Shown here: in pieces, positions 1 through 12,900 of the stretch
How positions within the stretch are numbered: position 1 is the stretch's first letter
How the letters are laid out: the number at the start of each line of letters is the position of its first letter
Assembly: GCF_051014685.1 (NCBI RefSeq)
Contig: NW_027479545.1
Coordinates: forward strand, 37,617 to 101,616
Source: Ptiloglossa arizonensis
Taxonomy: Eukaryota; Arthropoda; Insecta; Hymenoptera; Colletidae
DNA length: 64,000 nucleotides
Direction: 5' to 3'
The notes under the pieces: model-generated
The model's database searches: none
What the model was told of the DNA's origin: nothing
The model's input: the letters and a program-made list of their open reading frames with translations, nothing else
Made by a program: the position numbers and the translations under genes

Positions 1-177
1 AAATACACTTAACGTTGTAATCGGGCGAGTTTCTACCTTCAGATGCAACAGGAATTTTTGGGTTAGGGCAATCCGTTCGCGAGATATGGGAGTTTGAAGC
101 TAAGAAATGGTTGAGAAGACAACAAATTTTTCGCACTTCTGCTGCTCCAAACGCTTAACCAGAATGGCCTAGGGAAA
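1..177 (+). repeat. Representative satellite monomer, subtype A
   Basis: This copy has 76 G+C in 177 bp (43%). Landmarks in monomer coordinates are AACGTTGTAATCGGGCGAG at 11-29, GCAACAGG at 45-52, GGGTTAGGGC at 60-69, TTCGCGAGATATGG at 76-89, GAAGCTAAG at 96-104, AAATTTTTCGCACTTCTG at 124-141 and GGCCTAGGG at 166-174, followed by an A run across the junction. Each typical monomer carries one TCGCGA and one CCTAGG palindrome. Forward-frame stops occur at 18, 64, 95, 101, 112, 156 and 170, closing all three frames. Subtype A is marked by AACG, GGGTTAGGGC and GAAGCTAAG. One base at 36 (ACCTTC for ACTTTC) is private to this copy. Confidence 0.95.
10..26 (+). other. CENP-B-box-like motif, one per monomer (first copy given)
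   Basis: The mammalian CENP-B box has nine essential bases in the pattern nTTCGnnnnAnnCGGGn. The monomer at 10-26 reads T-AACG-TTGT-A-AT-CGGG-C and matches seven of the nine (C, G, A, C, G, G, G); the two leading T positions are A and A, or A and C in ACCG copies. The common variants of this stretch (ACCG, CCGCTG, CCGATG, GTACTCGGG, GTATTCGGG) keep the seven matching bases. A few copies break the final CGGG, for example CGGTCGAG near 40188 and CGGACGAG near 49745. A rough estimate gives about 0.5 chance matches this good per 177-bp monomer over both strands, so similarity alone is weak evidence for protein binding. Confidence 0.35.
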
Positions 178-354
178 AAATACACATACCGTTGTAATCG
201 GGTGAGTTTCTACTTTCAGACGCAGCAGGAACTTCTGGGTTTGGTCAATCCGTTCGCGAGATATGGGAGTTTGAAGCCAAGAAATGGTTGAGACGACAAC
301 AAATTTTTCGCACTTCTGCTGCTCCAAACGCTTAACCAGAATGGCCTAGGGAAA
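178..354 (+). repeat. Representative satellite monomer, subtype B
   Basis: Subtype B is marked by linked differences from subtype A: ACCG instead of AACG, CGGGTGAG instead of CGGGCGAG, GACGCAGCAGG instead of GATGCAACAGG, AACTTCTGGGTTTGG instead of AATTTTTGGGTTAGG, and GAAGCCAAG instead of GAAGCTAAG. The loss of the TAG in GGGTTAG opens one forward frame, so most of the longer open stretches in the window pass through a subtype B copy. B copies usually follow an A copy in the left domain, giving a loose A-B dimer inside the larger blocks. B copies recur throughout both domains. Confidence 0.9.
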
Positions 355-3300
355 AAATACACATAACGTTGTAATCGGGCGAGTTTCTACTTTCAGATGC
401 AACAGGAATTTTTGGGTTAGGTCAATCCGTTCGCGAGATATGGGAGTTTGAAGCTAAGAAATGGTTAAGAAGACAACAAATTTTTCGCACTTATGCTGCT
501 CCAAACGCTTAACCAGAATGGCCTAGTGAAAAAATACACATACCGTTGTACTCGGGCGAGTTTCAACTTTCAGACGCAACAGGAATTTTTGGGTTAGGGC
601 AATCCGTTCGCGAGATATGGGAGTTTGAAGCTAAGAAATGGTTGAGAAGGCAAAAAATTTTTCGCAATTCTGCTGCTCCAAACGCTTAACCAGAATGGCC
701 TAGGGAAAAAATACACATAACGTTGTAATCGGGCGAGTTTCTACTTTCAGATGCAACAGGAATTTTTGGGTTAGGGCAATCCGTTCGCGAGATATGGGAG
801 TTTGAAGCTAAGAAATGGTTGAGAAGACAACAAATTTTTCGCACTTCTGCTGCTCCAAACGCTTAACCAGAATGGCCTAGGGAAAAAATACACATACCGT
901 TGTAATCGGGTGAGTTTCTACTTTCAGACGCAGCAGGAACTTCTGGGTTTGGTCAATCCGTTCGCGAGATATGGGAGTTTGAAGCCAAGAAATGGTTGAG
1001 AAGACAACAAATTTTTCGCACTTCTGCTGCTCCAAACGCTTAATCAGAATGGCCTAGGGAAAAAATACACATACCGTTGTAATCGGGCGAGTTTCTACTT
1101 TCAGATGCAACAGGAATTTTTGGGTTAGGTCAGACCGTTCGCGAGATATGGGAGTTTGAAGCCAAGAAATGGTTGAGAAGGCAAAAAATTTTTCGCAATT
1201 CTGCTGCTCCAAACGCTTAACCAGAATGGCCTAGGGAAAAAATACACTTAACGTTGTAATCGGGCGAGTTTCTACTTTCAGATGCAACAGGAATTTTTGG
1301 GTTAGGGCAATCCGTTCGCGAGATATGGGAGTTTGAAGCTAAGAAATGGTTGAGAAGACAACAAATTTTTCGCACTTCTGCTGCTCCAAACGCTTAACCA
1401 GAATGGCCTAGGGAAAAAATACACATACCGTTGTAATCGGGTGAGTTTCTACTTTCAGACGCAGCAGGAACTTCTGGGTTTGGTCAATCCGTTCGCGAGA
1501 TATGGGAGTTTGAAGCCAAGAAATGGTTGAGACGACAACAAATTTTTCGCACTTCTGCTGCTCCAAACGCTTAACCAGAATGGCCTAGGGAAAAAATACA
1601 CATAACGTTGTAATCGGGCGAGTTTCTACTTTCAGATGCAACAGGAATTTTTGGGTTAGGTCAATCCGTTCGCGAGATATGGGAGTTTGAAGCTAAGAAA
1701 TGGTTAAGAAGACAACAAATTTTTCGCACTTATGCTGCTCCAAACGCTTAACCAGAATGGCCTAGGGAAAAAATACACATACCGTTGTACTCGGGCGAGT
1801 TTCAACTTTCAGACGCAACAGGAATTTTTGGTTTAGGTCAATCCGTTCGCGAGATATGGGAGTTTGAAGCCAAGAAATGGTTGAGAAGGCAAAAAATTTT
1901 TCGCTATTCTGCTGCTCCAAACGCTTAACCAGAATGGCCTAGGGAGAAAATACACATACCGTTGTAATCGGGCGAGTTTCTACTTTCAGATGCAACAGGA
2001 ATTTTTGGGTTAGGTCAATCCGTTCGCGAGATATGGGAGTTTGAAGCTAAGAAATGGTAGAGAAGACAACAAATTTTTCGCACTACTGCTGCTCCAAACG
2101 CTTAATCAGAATGGCCTAGGGAAAAACTACACATACCGTTGTAATCGGGCGAGTTTCTACTTTCAGATGCAACAGGAATTTTTGGGTTAGGTCAATCCGT
2201 TCGCGAGATATGGGAGTTTGAAGCTAAGTAATGGTTAAGAAGACAACAAATTTTTCGCACTTCTGCTGCTCCAAACGCTTAACCAGAATGGCCTAGGAAA
2301 AAATACACATACCGTTGTAATCGGGTGAGTTTCTACTTTCAGACGCAGCAGGAACTTCTGGGTTTGGTCAATCCGTTCGCGAGATATGGGAGTTTGAAGC
2401 CAAGAAATGGTTGAGACGACAACAAATTTTTCGCACTTCTGCTGCTCCAAACGCTTAACCAGAATGGCCTAGGGAAAAAATACACATAACGTTGTAATCG
2501 GGCGAGTTTCTACTTTCAGATGCAACAGGAATTTTTGGGTTAGGTCAATCCGTTCGCGAGATATGGGAGTTTGAAGCTAAGAAATGGTTAAGAAGACAAC
2601 AAATTTTTCGCACTTATGCTGCTCCAAACGCTTAACCAGAATGGCCTAGGGAAAAAATACACATACCGTTGTACTCGGGCGAGTTTCAACTTTCAGACGC
2701 AACAGGAATTTTTGGTTTAGGTCAATCCGTTCGCGAGATATGGGAGTTTGAAGCTAAGAAATGGTTGAGAAGACAACAAATTTTTCGCACTTCTGCTGCT
2801 CCAAACGCTTAACCAGAATGGCCTAGGGAAAAAATACACATACCGTTGTAATCGGGTGAGTTTCTACTTTCAGACGCAGCAGGAACTTCTGGGTTTGGGC
2901 AATCCGTTCGCGAGATATGGGAGTTTGAAGCCAAGAAATGGTTAAGAAGACAACAAATTTTTCGCACTTATGCTGCTCCAAACGCTTAACCAGAATGGCC
3001 TAGGGAAAAAATACACATACCGTTGTACTCGGGCGAGTTTCTACTTTCAGATGCAATAGGAATTTTTGGGTTAGGTCAATCCGTTCGCGAGATATGGGAG
3101 TTTGAAGCTAAGTAATGGTTAAGAAGACAACAAATTTTTCGCACTTCTGCTGCTCCAAACGCTTAACCAGAATGGCCTAGGGATAAAATACACATACCGC
3201 TGTAATCGGGCGAGTTTCTACTTTCAGATGCAACAGGAATTTTTGGGTTAGGTCAGTCCGTTCGCGAGATATGGGAGTTTGAAGCCAAGAAATGGTTGAG

Positions 3301-5378
3301 AAGGCAAAAAATTTTTCGCAATTCTGCTGCTCCAAACGCTTAACCAGAATGGCCTATGGAAAAAATACACATAACGTTGTAATCGGGCGAGTTTCTACTT
3401 TCAGATGCAACAGGAATTTTTGGGTTAGGGCAATCCGTTCGCGAGATATGGGAGTTTGAAGCTAAGAAATGGTTGAGAAGACAACAAATTTTTCGCACTT
3501 CTGCTGCTCCAAACGCTTAACCAGAATGGCCTAGGGAAAAAATACACATACCGTTGTAATCGGGTGAGTTTCTACTTTCAGACGCAGCAGGAACTTCTGG
3601 GTTTGGTCAATCCGTTCGCGAGATATGGGAGTTTGAAGCCAAGAAATGGTTGAGAAGACAACAAATTTTTCGCACTTCTGCTGCTCCAAACGCTTAATCA
3701 GAATGGCCTAGGGAAAAAATACACATACCGTTGTAATCGGGCGAGTTTCTACTTTCAGATGCAACAGGAATTTTTGGGTTAGGTCAGACCGTTCGCGAGA
3801 TATGGGAGTTTGAAGCCAAGAAATGGTTGAGAAGGCAAAAAATTTTTCGCAATTCTGCTGCTCCAAACGCTTAACCAGAATGGCCTAGGGAAAAAATACA
3901 CTTAACGTTGTAATCGGGCGAGTTTCTACTTTCAGATGCAACAGGAATTTTTGGGTTAGGGCAATCCGTTCGCGAGATATGGGAGTTTGAAGCTAAGAAA
4001 TGGTTGAGAAGACAACAAATTTTTCGCACTTCTGCTGCTCCAAACGCTTAACCAGAATGGCCTAGGGAAAAAATACACATACCGTTGTAATCGGGTGAGT
4101 TTCTACTTTCAGACGCAGCAGGAACTTCTGGGTTTGGTCAATCCGTTCGCGAGATATGGGAGTTTGAAGCCAAGAAATGGTTGAGACGACAACAAATTTT
4201 TCGCACTTCTGCTGCTCCAAACGCTTAACCAGAGTGGCCTAGGGAAAAAATACACATAACGTTGTAATCGGGCGAGTTTCTACTTTCAGATGCAACAGGA
4301 ATTTTTGGGTTAGGTCAATCCGTTCGCGAGATATGGGAGTTTGAAGCCAAGAAATGGTTGAGAAGGCAAAAAATTTTTCGCAATTCTGCTGCTCCAAACG
4401 CTTAACCAGAATGGCCTAGGGAAAAAATACACTTAACGTTGTAATCGGGCGAGTTTCTACTTTCAGATGCAACAGGAATTTTTGGGTTAGGGCAATCCGT
4501 TCGCGAGATATGGGAGTTTGAAGCTAAGAAATGGTTGAGAAGACAACAAATTTTTCGCACTTCTGCTGCTCCAAACGCTTAACCAGAATGGCCTAGGGAA
4601 AAAATACACATACCGTTGTAATCGGGTGAGTTTCTACTTTCAGACGCAGCAGGAACTTCTGGGTTTGGTCAATCCGTTCGCGAGATATGGGAGTTTGAAG
4701 CCAAGAAATGGTTGAGACGACAACAAATTTTTCGCACTTCTGCTGCTCCAAACGCTTAACCAGAATGGCCTAGGGAAAAAATACACATAACGTTGTAATC
4801 GGGCGAGTTTCTACTTTCAGATGCAACAGGAATTTTTGGGTTAGGTCAATCCGTTCGCGAGATATGGGAGTTTGAAGCTAAAAAATGGTTAAGAAGACAA
4901 CAAATTTTTCGCACTTATGCTGCTCCAAACGCTTAACCAGAATGGCCTAGGGAAAAAATACACATACCGTTGTACTCGGGCGAGTTTCAACTTTCAGACG
5001 CAACAGGAATTTTTGGTTTAGGTCAATCCGTTCGCGAGATATGGGAGTTTGAAGCCAAGAAATGGTTGAGAAGGCAAAAAATTTTTCGCTATGCTGCTGC
5101 TCCAAACGCTTAACCAGAATGGCCTAGGGAAAAAATACACATACCGTTGTAATCGGGCGAGTTTCTACTTTCAGATGCAATAGGAATTTTTGGGTTAGGT
5201 CAATCCGTTCGCGAAATATGGGCGTTTGAAGCTAAGAAATGGTTATGAAGACAACAAATTTTTCGCACTTCTGCTGCTCCAATCGCTTAACCAGAATGGC
5301 CTAAGGGAAAAATACACGTACCGTTGTAATCGGGCGAGTTTCTACTTTCAGATGCAATAGGAATTTTTGGGTTAGGTC

Positions 5379-8300
5379 AATCCGTTCGCGAGATATGGGA
5401 GTTTGAAGCTAAGTAATGGTTAAGAAGACAACAAATTTTTCGCACTTCTGCTGCTCCAAACGCTTAACCAGAATGGCCTAGGGATAAAATACACATACCG
5501 CTGTAATCGGGCGAGTTTCTACTTTCAGATGCAACAGGAATTTTTGGGTTAGGTCAGTCCGTTCGCGAGATATGGGAGTTTGAAGCCAAGAAATGGTTGA
5601 GAAGGCAAAAAATTTTTCGCAATTCTGCTGCACCAAACGCTTAACCAGAATTGCCTAGGGAAAAAATACACATACCGTTGTAATCGGGCGAGTTTCTACT
5701 TTCAGACGCAACAGGAATTTTTGGGTTAGGGCAATCCGTTCGCGAGATATGGGAGTTTGAAGCTAAGAAATGGTTGAGAAGGCAAAAAATTTTTCGCAAT
5801 TCTGCTGCTCCAAACGCTTAACCAGAATGGCCTAAGGGAAAAATACACGTACCGTTGTAATCGGGCGAGTTTCTACTTTCAGATGCAATAGGAATTTTTG
5901 GGTTAGGTCAATCCGTTCGCGAGATATGGGAGTTTGAAGCTAAGTAATGGTTAAGAAGACAACAAATTTTTCGCACTTCTGCTGCTCCAAACGCTTAACC
6001 AGAATGGCCTAGGGATAAAATACACATACCGCTGTAATCGGGCGAGTTTCTACTTTCAGATGCAACAGGAATTTTTGGGTTAGGTCAGTCCGTTCGCGAG
6101 ATATGGGAGTTTGAAGCCAAGAAATGGTTGAGAAGGCAAAAAATTTTTCGCAATTCTGCTGCACCAAACGCTTAACCAGAATTGCCTAGGGAAAAAATAC
6201 ACATACCGTTGTAATCGGGCGAGTTTCTACTTTCAGACGCAACAGGAATTTTTGGGTTAGGGCAATCCGTTCGCGAGATATGGGAGTTTGAAGCTAAGAA
6301 ATGGTTGAGAAGGCAAAAAATTTTTCGCAATTCTGCTGCTCCAAACGCTTAACCAGAATGGCCTAGGGAAAAAATACACATAACGTTGTAATCGGGCGAG
6401 TTTCTACTTTCAGATGCAACAGGAATTTTTGGGTTAGGGCAATCCGTTCGCGAGATATGGGAGTTTGAAGCTAAGAAATGGTTGAGAAGACAACAAATTT
6501 TTCGCACTTCTGCTGCTCCAAACGCTTAACCAGAATGGCCTAGGGAAAAAATACACATACCGTTGTAATCGGGTGAGTTTCTACTTTCAGCCGCAGCAGG
6601 AACTTCTGGGTTTGGTCAATCCGTTCGCGAGATATGGGAGTTTGAAGCCAAGAAATGGTTGAGAAGACAACAAATTTTTCGCACTTCTGCTGCTCCAAAC
6701 GCTTAATCAGAATGGCCTAGGGAAAAAATACACATACCGTTGTAATCGGGCGAGTTTCTACTTTCAGATGCAACAGGAATTTTTGGGTTAGGTCAGTCCG
6801 TTCGCGAGATATGGGAGTTTGAAGCCAAGAAATGGTTGAGAAGGCAAAAAATTTTTCGCAATTCTGCTGCTCCAAACGCTTAACCAGAATGGCCTAGGGA
6901 AAAAATACACTTAACGTTGTAATCGGGCGAGTTTCTACTTTCAGATGCAACAGGAATTTTTGGGTTAGGGCAATCCGTTCGCGAGATATGGGAGTTTGAA
7001 GCTAAGAAATGGTTGAGAAGACAACAAATTTTTCGCACTTCTGCTGCTCCAAACGCTTAACCAGAATGGCCTAGGGAAAAAATACACATACCGTTGTAAT
7101 CGGGTGAGTTTCTACTTTCAGACGCAGCAGGAACTTCTGGGTTTGGTCAATCCGTTCGCGAGATATGGGAGTTTGAAGCCAAGAAATGGTTGAGACGACA
7201 ACAAATTTTTCGCACTTCTGCTGCTCCAAACGCTTAACCAGAATGGCCTAGGGAAAAAATACACATAACGTTGTAATCGGGCGAGTTTCTACTTTCAGAT
7301 GCAACAGGAATTTTTGGGTTAGGTCAGTCCGTTCGCGAGATATGGGAGTTTGAAGCCAAGAAATGGTTGAGAAGGCAAAAAATTTTTCGCAATTCTGCTG
7401 CACCAAACGCTTAACCAGAATTGCCTAGGGAAAAAATACACATACCGTTGTAATCGGGCGAGTTTCTACTTTCAGACGCAACAGAAATTTTTGGGTCAGG
7501 GCAATCCGTTCGCGAGATATGGGAGTTTGAAGCTAAGAAATGGTTGAGAAGGCAAAAAATTTTTCGCAATTCTGCTGCTCCAAACGCTTAACCAGAATGG
7601 CCTAGGGAAAAAATACACATAACGTTGTAATCGGGCGAGTTTCTACTTTCAGATGCAACAGGAATTTTTGGGTTAGGGCAATCCGTTCGCGAGATATGGG
7701 AGTTTGAAGCTAAGTAATGGTTAAGAAGACAACAAATTTTTCGCACTTCTGCTGCTCCAAACGCTTAACCAGAATGGCCTAGGGATAAAATACACATACC
7801 GCTGTAATCGGGCGAGTTTCTACTTTCAGATGCAACAGGAATTTTTGGGTTAGGTCAGTCCGTTCGCGAGATATGGGAGTTTGAAGCCAAGAAATGGTTG
7901 AGAAGGCAAAAAATTTTTCGCAATTCTGCTGCACCAAACGCTTAACCAGAATTGCCTAGGGAAAAAATACACATACCGTTGTAATCGGGCGAGTTTCTAC
8001 TTTCAGACGCAACAGGAATTTTTGGGTTAGGGCAATCCGTTCGCGAGATATGGGAGTTTGAAGCTAAGAAATGGTTGAGAAGGCAAAAAATTTTTCGCAA
8101 TTCTGCTGCTCCAAACGCTTAACCAGAATGGCCTAAGGGAAAAATACACGTACCGTTGTAATCGGGCGAGTTTCTACTTTCAGATGCAATAGGAATTTTT
8201 GGGTTAGGTCAATCCGTTCGCGAGATATGGGAGTTTGAAGCTAAGTAATGGTTAAGAAGACAACAAATTTTTCGCACTTCTGCTGCTCCAAACGCTTAAC

Positions 8301-9980
8301 CAGAATGGCCTAGGGATAAAATACACATACCGCTGTAATCGGGCGAGTTTCTACTTTCAGATGCAACAGGAATTTTTGGGTTAGGTCAGTCCGTTCGCGA
8401 GATATGGGAGTTTGAAGCCAAGAAATGGTTGAGAAGGCAAAAAATTTTTCGCAATTCTGCTGCACCAAACGCTTAACCAGAATTGCCTAGGGAAAAAATA
8501 CACATACCGTTGTAATCGGGCGAGTTTCTACTTTCAGACGCAACAGGAATTTTTGGGTTAGGGCAATCCGTTCGCGAGATATGGGAGTTTGAAGCTAAGA
8601 AATGGTTGAGAAGGCAAAAAATTTTTCGCAATTCTGCTGCTCCAAACGCTTAACCAGAATGGCCTAGGGAAAAAATACACATAACGTTGTAATCGGGCGA
8701 GTTTCTACTTTCAGATGCAACAGGAATTTTTGGGTTAGGGCAATCCGTTCGCGAGATATGGGAGTTTGAAGCTAAGAAATGGTTGAGAAGACAACAAATT
8801 TTTCGCACTTCTGCTGCTCCAAACGCTTAACCAGAATGGCCTAGGGAAAAAATACACATACCGTTGTAATCGGGTGAGTTTCTACTTTCAGCCGCAGCAG
8901 GAACTTCTGGGTTTGGTCAATCCGTTCGCGAGATATGGGAGTTTGAAGCCAAGAAATGGTTGAGAAGACAACAAATTTTTCGCACTTCTGCTGCTCCAAA
9001 CGCTTAATCAGAATGGCCTAGGGAAAAAATACACATACCGTTGTAATCGGGCGAGTTTCTACTTTCAGATGCAACAGGAATTTTTGGGTTAGGTCAGTCC
9101 GTTCGCGAGATATGGGAGTTTGAAGCCAAGAAATGGTTGAGAAGGCAAAAAATTTTTCGCAATTCTGCTGCTCCAAACGCTTAACCAGAATGGCCTAGGG
9201 AAAAAATACACTTAACGTTGTAATCGGGCGAGTTTCTACTTTCAGATGCAACAGGAATTTTTGGGTTAGGGCAATCCGTTCGCGAGATATGGGAGTTTGA
9301 AGCTAAGAAATGGTTGAGAAGACAACAAATTTTTCGCACTTCTGCTGCTCCAAACGCTTAACCAGAATGGCCTAGGGAAAAAATACACATACCGTTGTAA
9401 TCGGGTGAGTTTCTACTTTCAGACGCAGCAGGAACTTCTGGGTTTGGTCAATCCGTTCGCGAGATATGGGAGTTTGAAGCCAAGAAATGGTTGAGACGAC
9501 AACAAATTTTTCGCACTTCTGCTGCTCCAAACGCTTAACCAGAATGGCCTAGGGAAAAAATACACATAACGTTGTAATCGGGCGAGTTTCTACTTTCAGA
9601 TGCAACAGGAATTTTTGGGTTAGGTCAGTCCGTTCGCGAGATATGGGAGTTTGAAGCCAAGAAATGGTTGAGAAGGCAAAAAATTTTTCGCAATTCTGCT
9701 GCACCAAACGCTTAACCAGAATTGCCTAGGGAAAAAATACACATACCGTTGTAATCGGGCGAGTTTCTACTTTCAGACGCAACAGAAATTTTTGGGTCAG
9801 GGCAATCCGTTCGCGAGATATGGGAGTTTGAAGCTAAGAAATGGTTGAGAAGGCAAAAAATTTTTCGCAATTCTGCTGCTCCAAACGCTTAACCAGAATG
9901 GCCTAGGGAAAAAATACACATAACGTTGTAATCGGGCGAGTTTCTACTTTCAGATGCAACAGGAATTTTTGGGTTAGGGC
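5379..9980 (+). repeat. 13-monomer tandem duplication (2 x 2,301 bp)
   Basis: Two adjacent units, about 5379-7679 and 7680-9980, match at an offset of 2,301 bp, exactly 13 x 177. Shared markers are CCTAAGGGAA at 5831 and 8132, CAGCCGCAGC near 6588 and 8889, and GCAACAGAAATTTTTGGGTC near 7478 and 9779. The match begins after GGTCAA/GGGCAA at 5378/7679 and breaks near 7707/10008, where TAAGTAATGG faces CTAAGAAATG. I noticed no internal mismatch, so the duplication looks recent. The 7.3-kb partner block at 23-30 kb holds only most of the first unit. Confidence 0.85.
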
Positions 9981-12900
9981 AATCCGTTCGCGAGATATGG
10001 GAGTTTGAATCTAAGAAATGGTTGAGAAGACAACAAATTTTTCGCACTTCTGCTGCTCCAAACGCTTAATCAGAATGGCCTAGGGAAAAAATACACATAC
10101 CGTTGTAATCGGGCGAGTTTCTACTTTCAGATGCAACAGGAATTTCTGGGTTAGGTCAATCCGTTCGCGAGATATGGGAGTTTGAAGCTAAGAAATGATT
10201 GAGAAGACAACAAATTTGTCGCACTTCTGCTGCTCCAAACGCTTAACCAGAACTGCCTAGGGAAAAACTACACATACCGCTGTAATCGGGCGAGTTTCTA
10301 CTTTCAGATGAATAGGAATTTTTGGGTTAGGTCAATCCGTTCGCGAGATATGGGACTTTGAAGCTAAGAAATGGTTGAGAAGACAACAAATTTTTCGCAA
10401 TTCTGCTGCTCCAAACGCTTAACCAGAATGGGCTAGGGAAAAAATACACATACCGTTGTAATCGGGCGAGTTTCTACTTTCAGATGCAATAGGAATTTTT
10501 GGGTTAGGTCAATCCGTTCGCGAGATATGGGAGTTTGAAGCTAAGAAATGGTTATGAAGACAACAAATTTTTCGCACTTCTGCTGCTCCAAACGCTTAAC
10601 CAGAATGGCCTAGGGAAAAAATACACATACCGTTGTAATCGGGCGAGTTTCTACTTTCAGATGCAATAGGAATTTTTGGGTTAGGTCAATCCGTTCGCGA
10701 GATATGGGAGTTTGAAGCTAAGTAATGGTTAAGAAGACAACAAATTTTTCGCACTTCTGCTGCTCCAAACGCTTAACCAGAATGGCCTAGGGATAAAATA
10801 CACATACCGCTGTAATCGGGCGAGTTTCTACTTTCAGATGCAACAGGAATTTTTGGGTTAGGTCAGTCCGTTCGCGAGATATGGGAGTTTGAAGCCAAGA
10901 AATGGTTGAGAAGGCAAAAAATTTTTCGCAATTCTGCTGCACCAAACGCTTAACCAGAATTGCCTAGGGAAAAAATACACATACCGTTGTAATCGGGCGA
11001 GTTTCTACTTTCAGACGCAACAGGAATTTTTGGGTTAGGGCAATCCGTTCGCGAGATATGGGAGTTTGAAGCTAAGAAATGGTTGAGAAGGCAAAAAATT
11101 TTTCGCAATTCTGCTGCTCCAAACGCTTAACCAGAATGGCCTATGGAAAAAATACACATAACGTTGTAATCGGGCGAGTTTCTACTTTCAGATGCAACAG
11201 GAATTTTTGGGTTAGGGCAATCCGTTCGCGAGATATGGGAGTTTGAAGCTAAGAAATGGTTGAGAAGACAACAAATTTTTCGCACTTCTGCTGCTCCAAA
11301 CGCTTAACCAGAATGGCCTAGGGAAAAAATACACATACCGTTGTAATCGGGTGAGTTTCTACTTTCAGACCAGGCAGGAACTTCTGGGTTTGGTCAATCC
11401 GTTCGCGAGATATGGGAGTTTGAAGCCAAGAAATGGTTGAGAAGACAACAAATTTTTCGCACTTCTGCTGCTCCAAACGCTTAATCAGAATGGCCTAGGG
11501 AAAAAATACACATACCGTTGTAATCGGGCGAGTTTCTACTTTCAGATGCAACAGGAATTTTTGGGTTAGGTCAGTCCGTTCGCGAGATATGGGAGTTTGA
11601 AGCCAAGAAATGGTTGAGAAGGCAAAAAATTTTTCGCAATTCTGCTGCTCCAAACGCTTAACCAGAATGGCCTAGGGAAAAAATACACTTAACGTTGTAA
11701 TCGGGCGAGTTTCTACTTTCAGATGCAACAGGAATTTTTGGGTTAGGGCAATCCGTTCGCGAGATATGGGAGTTTGAAGCTAAGAAATGGTTGAGAAGAC
11801 AACAAATTTTTCGCACTTCTGCTGCTCCAAACGCTTAACCAGAATGGCCTAGGGAAAAAATACACATACCGTTGTAATCGGGTGAGTTTCTACTTTCAGA
11901 CGCAGCAGGAACTTCTGGGTTTGGTCAATCCGTTCGCGAGATATGGGAGTTTGAAGCCAAGAAATGGTTGAGACGACAACAAATTATTCGCACTTCTGCT
12001 GCTCCAAACGCTTAACCAGAATGGCCTAGGGAAAAAATACACATAACGTTGTAATCGGGCGAGTTTCTACTTTCAGATGCAACAGGAATTTTTGGGTTAG
12101 GTCAATCCGTTCGCGAGATATGGGAGTTTGAAGCTAAGAAATGGTTAAGAAGACAACAAATTTTTCGCACTTATGCTGCTCCAAACGCTTAACCAGAATG
12201 GCCTAGGGAAAAAATACACATACCGTTGTACTCGGGCGAGTTTCAACTTTCAGACGCAACAGGAATTTTTGGGTTAGGGCAATCCGTTCGCGAGATATGG
12301 GAGTTTGAAGCTAAGAAATGGTTGAGAAGGCAAAAAATTTTTCGCAATTCTGCTGCTCCAAACGCTTAACCAGAATGGCCTAGGGAAAAAATACACATAA
12401 CGTTGTAATCGGGCGAGTTTCTACTTTCAGATGCAACAGGAATTTTTGGGTTAGGGCAATCCGTTCGCGAGATATGGGAGTTTGAAGCTAAGAAATGGTT
12501 GAGAAGACAACAAATTTTTCGCACTTCTGCTGCTCCAAACGCTTAACCAGAATGGCCTAGGGAAAAAATACACATACCGTTGTAATCGGGTGAGTTTCTA
12601 CTTTCAGACGCAGCAGGAACTTCTGGGTTTGGTCAATCCGTTCGCGAGATATGGGAGTTTGAAGCTAAGAAATGATTGAGAAGACAACAAATTTGTCGCA
12701 CTTCTGCTGCTCCAAACGCTTAACCAGAACTGCCTAGGGAAAAACTACACATACCGCTGTAATCGGGCGAGTTTCTACTTTCAGATGAATAGGAATTTTT
12801 GGGTTAGGTCAATCCGTTCGCGAGATATGGGACTTTGAAGCTAAGAAATGGTTGAGAAGACAACAAATTTTTCGCAATTCTGCTGCTCCAAACGCTTAAC

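Larger units (their letters stand above)
1..7323 (+). repeat. 7.3-kb block, copy 1 of a pair 23,003 bp apart
   Basis: This stretch matches 23004-30326 nearly base for base at a constant offset of 23,003 bp (130 monomers less 7 bp of indels). Shared rare variants confirm it: CCTAGTGAAA at 521, the 1-bp deletion CCTAGGAAAAAAT near 2295, CCTATGG near 3353, CCAGAGTGG near 4231, CGCTATGCTG near 5088 and CAGCCGCAGC near 6590. The match stops at about 7323, where this copy has GGTCAGTCC and the other has GGTCAATCC. It starts at or before base 1, so the true left end is outside the window. The first 3.3 kb also matches 19111-22402. Confidence 0.85.

Noticed and set aside
76..83. TCGCGA and CCTAGG palindromes as replication or regulatory sites
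   Set aside because: Both are 6-bp palindromes repeated because the monomer is repeated. Nothing beyond their presence suggests function, though they would give a 177-bp ladder on digestion with enzymes cutting there.
2235..2450. 71-codon reverse frame, identical at 21345-21560 and 25238-25453
   Set aside because: Its conservation is explained by copying of the array block. The frame exists because a 1-bp deletion (CCTAGGAAAAAAT) shifts frame past the normal stops.
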